The translations under genes and the position numbers were made by a program. This document shows positions 58,695 through 64,000 of a DNA stretch of 64,000 bases, in pieces. The notes beneath the pieces were generated by a model. The model was not told the DNA's origin and ran no database searches. It worked only from the letters and a program-made list of their open reading frames with translations. This DNA comes from Gemmatimonadaceae bacterium (GTDB lineage: Bacteria > Gemmatimonadota > Gemmatimonadetes > Gemmatimonadales > Gemmatimonadaceae), in the NCBI GenBank assembly GCA_011525845.1, contig WYBP01000008.1, positions 186,001 through 250,000 on the forward strand. Direction: 5' to 3'. Each line of letters opens with the position of its first letter. Position 1 is the first letter of the stretch.

Positions 58695-60083
58695 TCAGGC
58701 GCCCGCCCGCGTCCGCTTGAGCCAGCGGCCGCGCCCCTCCTTCCCGACGACCTTGTAGTCGTCCACGATCACCTCGCCGCGCGAGAGCGTGGTCCGCGAG
58801 AAGCCCGCCAGCTCCCAGCCCTCATAGGGGGACCAGTCGGCGTTCGTCTCCATCGTGTCAGGGTCCACCGTGTGGGTGCGCGTCGGGTGGATGATCGCGA
58901 TGTCGGCGTCGCAGCCCACACGGATGGCGCCCTTCCGGTCGTCGAGCCCCATGATGCGTGCGGGGTTGGTGCTCAGCTTCCGCGCCATCTCCTCCAGCGT
59001 GAGTCGCCGCCCGAGCACGCCCTTGGTGTAGGTCAGGGGGAGCAGGGTCTCCAAGCCGGGCATCCCCATCGGGATCTTCGTCCAGTCCCCCTCCCACATC
59101 GCCTTCTGCTCGCGGGTGAAGGTGCAGGTGTCGGTGGAGACCACGGAGACCTCGCCGCTCGCGAGGCCGCGCCAGAGCCGCTCGATGTCCGCCGGCTTCT
59201 TCACCTGCGGGCAGCAGGCGTAGAGGTGGCCGTCCTTCTCCGCGAAGACCGAGTCATCCAGCACGAGGTACTGCGCGCAGGTCTCGGCGAGCACCTTCAC
59301 CCCCCGCGCCTGCGCCGCGCGGATGATGTCCGTGCCCTCGGCGGTGGACATGTGCACGATGTAGAGCTGGCCGCCCGTCGCCTCGCACCACTGCACGGCG
59401 CGCTGGATCGCCTCGGCCTCGATGAAGTTCGGGCGCGTGATCGCGTGCAGCATCGCGCCGTGCTGCTTCATGAGGGCCGGCGTGTGGTGCCGCGCGATCA
59501 GTGCGTCCAGCACGCGCGAGGATTCGGCGTGCACGAGGAGCATCGCACCGTGCTCCTTCATGAGTTCGAGCGTCCCGAAGAGCGCAGCGTCGTCGGACTG
59601 CCACCCCTCGGACTCGTAGATCATGAACTCCTTGAAGGTCGTGAAGCCCCGCGCGACCATCCCGGCGATCTGGTCCCTGTGCTCCTTGTACCGCGTGACG
59701 CAGATGTGGAAGGTGTAGTCGATCAACGACTTCCCTTCGGCCTTCTTCATCCAGGTGTCGGCGGCCTCGGAGAGGGAGCCGGTGGCGGAGGGGATCGCGA
59801 AGTCGATCACCGTGGTGACGCCGCCGCGCGCGGCCGCGCGCGTGCCGCTCCGGTAGTCGTCCGAGGAGACGGTGCCGCAGAACGGGAGCTCGAGGTGCAC
59901 GTGCACGTCGAGCACCCCGGGGAGCACGTGGTGGCCCTCGGCGTCGATGACCTTGGCGCCCGTGGTGTCGAGCGCGGCGCCCAGCGCGGCGATCCTCTCG
60001 CCGACGATGCCGACGTCGCCGACGAAGCTGCCGCCCGGCGTGACGACGTTCCCGCCGCGAATGACGGTGTCGAAGCGGCTCAT
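58695..60083 (-). CDS. hydA: Dihydropyrimidinase
   Basis: 462 residues. The zinc ligands and carboxylated lysine are visible: HVH (61-63), Lys151 in TTFKEFMIYES, His ~183 (HAESS), His ~239 (HMSTAEG) and Asp ~316 (STDTCTF). It hydrolyses 5,6-dihydrouracil or dihydrothymine to N-carbamoyl-beta-amino acid. Its start overlaps the aminotransferase stop by ATGA. Hydantoins are a possible side substrate. Confidence 0.93.
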   Translation of the reverse strand: MSRFDTVIRGGNVVTPGGSFVGDVGIVGERIAALGAALDTTGAKVIDAEGHHVLPGVLDVHVHLELPFCGTVSSDDYRSGTRAAARGGVTTVIDFAIPSATGSLSEAADTWMKKAEGKSLIDYTFHICVTRYKEHRDQIAGMVARGFTTFKEFMIYESEGWQSDDAALFGTLELMKEHGAMLLVHAESSRVLDALIARHHTPALMKQHGAMLHAITRPNFIEAEAIQRAVQWCEATGGQLYIVHMSTAEGTDIIRAAQARGVKVLAETCAQYLVLDDSVFAEKDGHLYACCPQVKKPADIERLWRGLASGEVSVVSTDTCTFTREQKAMWEGDWTKIPMGMPGLETLLPLTYTKGVLGRRLTLEEMARKLSTNPARIMGLDDRKGAIRVGCDADIAIIHPTRTHTVDPDTMETNADWSPYEGWELAGFSRTTLSRGEVIVDDYKVVGKEGRGRWLKRTRAGA

Positions 60084-61504
60084 CGCACCGCCCGCGTGAA
60101 GGCCACGTCGAGGACGTCGAGCGCGTAGTCCACGTCATCCGCGGTGATGCACATCGGCGGCTTGATGCGGAGCGTGTTGCCGTCGAGCCCGCCCTTGCCG
60201 ATCAGCACCTGGTGCTCGCGGCAGTGCTCGAGCACGGCGAGCGCCTCGTGCTTCGCGGGCTCCTTGGTGGCGCGGTCGCGCACGAGCTCGACGCCGATCA
60301 TCAGGCCCATCCCGCGCACGTCGCCCACCAGGTCGTGCGACGCGGCCAGTTTCTCGAGCCCCTTCCGGAAGCGCGCGCCGAGCGTCTTGGCGCGCTTCTG
60401 GATCCCCTCCTCGTCGATCACGTCCAGCACCGCGAGACCGGCCGCCATCGCGACGGGGTTCCCGCCGAACGTGTTGAAGTGGAGGCGGCTGGTGAGCGAC
60501 TGCGCGATCTCCATGCGCGTGGTCACCGCGGCGAGGGGAGTGCCGTTCCCGAACCCCTTGGCCATCGTGACCATGTCGGGGACGACGTCCCAGTTCTCGA
60601 AGCCCCAGTAGTGGAACCCGGTGCGGCCGAACCCCGTCTGCACCTCGTCGGCGATGCAGAGCCCGCCGTGATGGCGGACGACCGCGTACGCCTCCCGCAG
60701 GTAGTTCCGCGCACCGGCCGTCGCCCCTCCGACCCCCTGGATCGGCTCGGCGATGAACGCGGCGACGCGGCCGGGCGTGGAGAACTTGATCGTCTCGCTG
60801 ATCTCGCGGACACTCTGCGTCGCGATCTGGTCCGGCGTCCCGGCGAACGGGCTGCGATAGGGGTCGGGATTCACCACGTGATGGATGAACCCGTCCCCGC
60901 CGGACGGCTGCTTCCAGGTGTGGAGCGAGGTGAGTCCGACCGAGCTCGGGCTCGCGCCGTGGTACGCGTTCCGGAGCGCGATCACGTCGCGGTGCCCGGT
61001 GTGGAGGCGCGCCATCTGGATCGCGAGGTCGTTCGCCTCGCTCCCGCTGTTCGTGAAGTAGGTGACGTCCAGCCCCTTGGGCATCTTGGACGCGAGCTTC
61101 TTGGCGAGTGCGGGGAAGTTCGGGTGCAGGTAGATCGTCGAGGTGTGCTGCAGCAGCGCGGCCTGTTCCGTGATCGCCTTGGTGACCGCCGGATGGGCGT
61201 GCCCGACCGAGACCGTCGCGATCCCGGCGAAGAGGTCGAGATAGCGGCGCCCCGTCTCGTCGTAGAGGTACTGCATATGCCCCTCGACGATCATCAACGG
61301 GTCACCATAGATCGTGAAGATCGAGGGATGCGTGAACTGCTTGCGCATCGCCAGCACCTCGGCGCGCGACGGGCCCGTGTACTTGCGCGGCACATGGTCC
61401 GTGGGCGGCAGTGGCAGCGCGGGCTTCCGCACGGCGGTGCCGCTCCCGGACGAGGCACGGGCCGCCGCGCGCGTCGAGCTCCGGCGGTTGGCGGTCCCCG
61501 TCAT
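60080..61504 (-). CDS. Class III aminotransferase, AGXT2-like (beta-alanine / beta-aminoisobutyrate:pyruvate)
   Basis: 474 residues. A Ser/Arg-rich tail (~1-30) precedes the fold-type I aminotransferase. TNSGSEANDLAIQMAR binds the cofactor phosphate, IADEVQTGFGRTG holds the Asp that contacts pyridoxal phosphate, and Lys316 (TMAKGFGNGTPL) forms the Schiff base. The HPSIFTIYGDPLMIVEGH start is AGXT2-like. In context it would turn beta-alanine into malonate semialdehyde. It overlaps both neighbours by four bases. Confidence 0.9.
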   Translation of the reverse strand: MTGTANRRSSTRAAARASSGSGTAVRKPALPLPPTDHVPRKYTGPSRAEVLAMRKQFTHPSIFTIYGDPLMIVEGHMQYLYDETGRRYLDLFAGIATVSVGHAHPAVTKAITEQAALLQHTSTIYLHPNFPALAKKLASKMPKGLDVTYFTNSGSEANDLAIQMARLHTGHRDVIALRNAYHGASPSSVGLTSLHTWKQPSGGDGFIHHVVNPDPYRSPFAGTPDQIATQSVREISETIKFSTPGRVAAFIAEPIQGVGGATAGARNYLREAYAVVRHHGGLCIADEVQTGFGRTGFHYWGFENWDVVPDMVTMAKGFGNGTPLAAVTTRMEIAQSLTSRLHFNTFGGNPVAMAAGLAVLDVIDEEGIQKRAKTLGARFRKGLEKLAASHDLVGDVRGMGLMIGVELVRDRATKEPAKHEALAVLEHCREHQVLIGKGGLDGNTLRIKPPMCITADDVDYALDVLDVAFTRAVR

Positions 61505-62634
61505 GCCTTGGCCTCCGCGGCGTCGGGCGCGGCATATCCTTCCACCGGCTCATAGCCGCCCTGGTACCCATCGCCCTCCGGCCGTCGGATCTGCGATTGC
61601 AGCACCACGCGGTCCCGGCGGATCCCGCGGAAGTCCTCGACGCGCTTCCAGCCCTTCGAGGCATTGGCCTCGAGGAAGGCGTCGAGCCCCGCGTTGAGCC
61701 GCTTGATCACGTTCGGCCCGACCGCGGAGTCGAGCATCGCGGCGGTGCAGACCTGGACCGTGCCGCAGCCGAGGAGGAAGTAGGAGAGCGCCTGCGAGAA
61801 GTCGGAGATCCCGCCGATGCCCGAGAACGCCTTGTCGGGGAAGGCCTGCGTCATTCGCGCCATGTTCGCGAGCGACATCGGGAGGATGGCTGGGCCGCCG
61901 AGCCCGCCGCTCGAGACGAGGCCGTCCACGTTGATCTCGAACTCGAGCGTGGCCGGGTCGATCACGGGCAGGGAGGGGAAGGTATTGGACGAGACCACCG
62001 CGTCGGCGCCACCCCGGAAGACCGCTCCGGCCTCGACGGTGATGTCCCCGGTGGCCGGCGTGAGCTTGGTCCAGACCGGGATCTTCGCGACCTCGACCAC
62101 CGCCTCGGTCACGACGGAGCAGAGCTCGGAGTCCTTCCCGATGTTAGAACCCATGTCCTTCCGGTCCATGTGCGGGCAGGAGTAGTTGCACTCGATCCCG
62201 TCCGCGCCGGCGTCCTGCACGGCCTCGGTGAGGAGCTGCCAGTTGCGCAGCTCCTTGTCGTTCCCCGAGCCGGCCATGATCGACGCGATCAGCATCCGCT
62301 TCGGGAACGCCGCCTTGATGCGCTGGATGCGCGGCACCCACCAGTCGAGCTGCTTGTCGGAGATCAGCTCCCAGTTCCAGGACGAGTGGAGGGCGGCGCC
62401 AGGGCGCTTCTTCATCGAGACGGAGGCGTCGTCCGGTGAGGTCCGCATGAACTTCGCCTTCGCGCCCACCACGTTCGTGACCGGATGGAGGCCGATGGTC
62501 TTGGTCACCACGCCGCCCCAGCCGGCTTCGAACGCGCGCATGATGTTGCTCTCGGACTCCGTCGGCGGCGCCGAGGAGAGGAGGAAGGGGTTCTCGAACT
62601 CGAGCCCCGTGAAGGTCACCCTGCGGTCTGCCAT
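61501..62634 (-). CDS. preA: Dihydropyrimidine dehydrogenase subunit PreA without its ferredoxin domain
   Basis: 377 residues (E. coli PreA 411). The FMN-binding TIM barrel is complete: FLLSSAPPTESESNIMRAFE, TKTIGLHPVTN, CNYSCPHMDRKDMGSN, LTPATGDITVEA and GIGGISDFSQALSYFLLGCGTVQVCTA. E. coli PreA ends in two CxxCxxC clusters for 4Fe-4S; here the C-terminus (from ~330) has no Cys and ends EGYAAPDAAEAKA. It should reduce uracil or thymine with electrons from a partner not encoded here. GGGAG lies eight bases before the start. Confidence 0.9.
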   Translation of the reverse strand: MADRRVTFTGLEFENPFLLSSAPPTESESNIMRAFEAGWGGVVTKTIGLHPVTNVVGAKAKFMRTSPDDASVSMKKRPGAALHSSWNWELISDKQLDWWVPRIQRIKAAFPKRMLIASIMAGSGNDKELRNWQLLTEAVQDAGADGIECNYSCPHMDRKDMGSNIGKDSELCSVVTEAVVEVAKIPVWTKLTPATGDITVEAGAVFRGGADAVVSSNTFPSLPVIDPATLEFEINVDGLVSSGGLGGPAILPMSLANMARMTQAFPDKAFSGIGGISDFSQALSYFLLGCGTVQVCTAAMLDSAVGPNVIKRLNAGLDAFLEANASKGWKRVEDFRGIRRDRVVLQSQIRRPEGDGYQGGYEPVEGYAAPDAAEAKA

Positions 62635-62655
62635 TGTCTCGCTCCCTTGCGCGCG

Positions 62656-64000
62656 TCAGGACATCCAGTTCACGCCCGCTTCCGAGTTCCACTTGGTGGT
62701 CATCTTCTTCGCCTGCGTCCAGAACTCGATCGAGCCCCGGCCCGTGATGTCGCCCACGCCGAACTTGGACTCGTTCCACCCGCCGAACGAGAAGGGCTCG
62801 CGCGGGACCGGTACCCCGACGTTCACGCCGACCATCCCGGCGCTGGCGTGCTCCATCACGTGGCGCGCGACGCCGCCGCTCTCGGTGAAGACCGACGCCG
62901 CGTTGCCATACGGCGACGCGTTCTCGATCCGCAGCGCCTCGTCCACGTCCTTCGCGCGGATGATCACGAGCACGGGGCCGAACACCTCCTCCTGCGCGAT
63001 CGCCATGTCGGGGGTCACCTGGTCGATGATCGTCGGCCCGATGAAGTAGCCGCCGTCACGCCCCTTCACCGCGGCGCCGCGCCCGTCCACGAGCACCTTC
63101 GCCCCTGCCTTCTCGGCGGCGTCGATGTAGCCGATGATCCGCTTGCGCGCCGCCGCGGAGATCACGGGACCGACGTCCTTGCCCGGCACCATCGCCCGCG
63201 CCTGCTCCACCATCCGCTTGATGATGTGGTCGGTCTCCGAGACGGCGACCATGACGGAGGCGGCCATGCAGCGCTGGCCCGCGCACCCGGACATCGACGC
63301 GACGACGTTCGACGAGGTCATCTCGCGGTCGGCATCCGGCATCACGATCAGGTGGTTCTTGGCGCCGCCGAGCGCGAGGCAGCGCTTGAGGTTGGCGGTG
63401 GCGCGCCGATAGACGATCTTCGCGACCTTGGTGGATCCGACGAAGCTCACCGCGGCGATGTCGGGATGGTCGCAGATCGCCTCGACCGCCTCCTGGCCCC
63501 CGTGGACGACCTGCAGGACGCCGGCGGGGAGCCCCGCCTCCTTGAGCAGCTCGGCGATCCGGCCCGCGCTGAGTGGCACCAGCTCCGAGGGCTTGAGCAC
63601 CATGGTGTTCCCGAGCGCGAGCGCGTTCGGGATCGACCAGTTGGGGACCATGTTCGGGAAGTTGAACGGCGTGATCGATGCCACCACGCCCACCGGGAAG
63701 CGCTCCACCCGGCACTCGACCCCACGGCTCACCTCGAGGATCTCGCCCGCCGCGATCTGCGGCAGCGAACAGGCGAACTCGGTCAGCTCGGCCGACTTGA
63801 GCACCTCCGCCCGCGCCTCGCTCGCGATCTTCCCGTTCTCCTCGGTGACGAGGGCGGCGAGCGCGTCGATGTCCCGCTCGAGGAGCGCCTTGTATCTATA
63901 GAAGACCTGGACGCGCTCCTTGATCGGCGTCGCGGCCCAGGCGGGGAGCGCGGCCTTGGCCGCGCGGACGGCGGCGTCCACCTCCTTGCGCTGCGACAGG
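62656..64000 (-). CDS. mmsA: Methylmalonate-semialdehyde dehydrogenase (CoA-acylating), 5' end outside window
   Basis: About 448 residues are visible; the frame runs off the right edge (LSQRKEVDAAVRAAK continues upstream of the GTG at 63981). ITPFNFPNMVPNWSIPNALALGNT, SFVGSTKVAK and the catalytic Cys in SGCAGQRCMAAS are characteristic of MmsA rather than other aldehyde dehydrogenases. It oxidises malonate or methylmalonate semialdehyde to acetyl- or propionyl-CoA, the last step of this operon. preA follows 21 bp downstream. Confidence 0.92.
   Translation of the reverse strand, partial: LSQRKEVDAAVRAAKAALPAWAATPIKERVQVFYRYKALLERDIDALAALVTEENGKIASEARAEVLKSAELTEFACSLPQIAAGEILEVSRGVECRVERFPVGVVASITPFNFPNMVPNWSIPNALALGNTMVLKPSELVPLSAGRIAELLKEAGLPAGVLQVVHGGQEAVEAICDHPDIAAVSFVGSTKVAKIVYRRATANLKRCLALGGAKNHLIVMPDADREMTSSNVVASMSGCAGQRCMAASVMVAVSETDHIIKRMVEQARAMVPGKDVGPVISAAARKRIIGYIDAAEKAGAKVLVDGRGAAVKGRDGGYFIGPTIIDQVTPDMAIAQEEVFGPVLVIIRAKDVDEALRIENASPYGNAASVFTESGGVARHVMEHASAGMVGVNVGVPVPREPFSFGGWNESKFGVGDITGRGSIEFWTQAKKMTTKWNSEAGVNWMS

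Overview
The window is about 70% GC and densely coded on both strands: 52 protein genes, no rRNA or tRNA that I can see, and no gene-free stretch over 300 bp. The gene families suggest Gemmatimonadota: a fused ADOP-type ABC permease, Vps10/sortilin-like BNR proteins, PD40-propeller amidohydrolases, a DUF5916 outer-membrane protein, the TIGR03546/TIGR03545 pair and many secreted beta-propellers. This placement is inferred from gene content alone. I see no insertion sequence, prophage, CRISPR array or plasmid function.

Layout. 1-12.5 kb: the end of a TonB-dependent receptor, a MarR regulator, a HerA-like ATPase, a HEAT-repeat/cyclophilin fusion, the TIGR03546-TIGR03545 pair, an S9 peptidase, an LtrA protein and a YncE-like propeller. 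12.5-21.3 kb: an Ig/LVIVD secreted protein, a binding-protein lipoprotein translationally coupled to a hybrid histidine kinase, a sterol-desaturase-type hydroxylase, an acetyltransferase and a lipoprotein. 21.3-25.2 kb: a CBS protein and an iron-uptake unit made of FeoB and a membrane-anchored DtxR/MntR-like regulator with two FeoA domains. 25.2-34.2 kb: RidA, an Fpg/Nei glycosylase, a serine hydrolase, a Vps10-like protein and a PD40-amidohydrolase. 34.2-42.3 kb: a NadR-like P-loop protein, a membrane protein/winged-helix regulator pair behind a perfect palindrome, a short cis-prenyltransferase, a DUF4173 membrane protein, an ADOP permease, dodecin and a uracil-DNA glycosylase. 42.5-49.1 kb: a DUF5916 protein, an EVE-domain protein, a lipoprotein, an agmatinase-family enzyme, a GNAT enzyme and a kelch protein.

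Two units are metabolically clear. At 49.1-55.6 kb lies a phosphate regulon: porin, pstS, pstC, pstA, two consecutive pstB genes and phoU, with PHO-box-like 7-4-7 direct repeats before the porin and again before pstC. At 56.3-64 kb, on the minus strand, a reductive pyrimidine degradation operon runs mmsA, preA, class III aminotransferase, dihydropyrimidinase, NCS1 transporter, beta-ureidopropionase. Together these would import uracil or thymine and take it through beta-alanine (or beta-aminoisobutyrate) to acyl-CoA. The PreA here lacks the usual C-terminal ferredoxin domain.

Several genes have a -10-like hexamer six or seven bases before the start codon (14660, 5547, 18586, 34837), which suggests that leaderless mRNAs are common in this organism. 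The most interesting regulatory layouts are the palindrome/promoter/leaderless start at 34.8 kb, the membrane-anchored FeoA-fused regulator with a candidate operator at 25.07 kb, and the binding-protein/hybrid-kinase couple at 14.7-18.6 kb.
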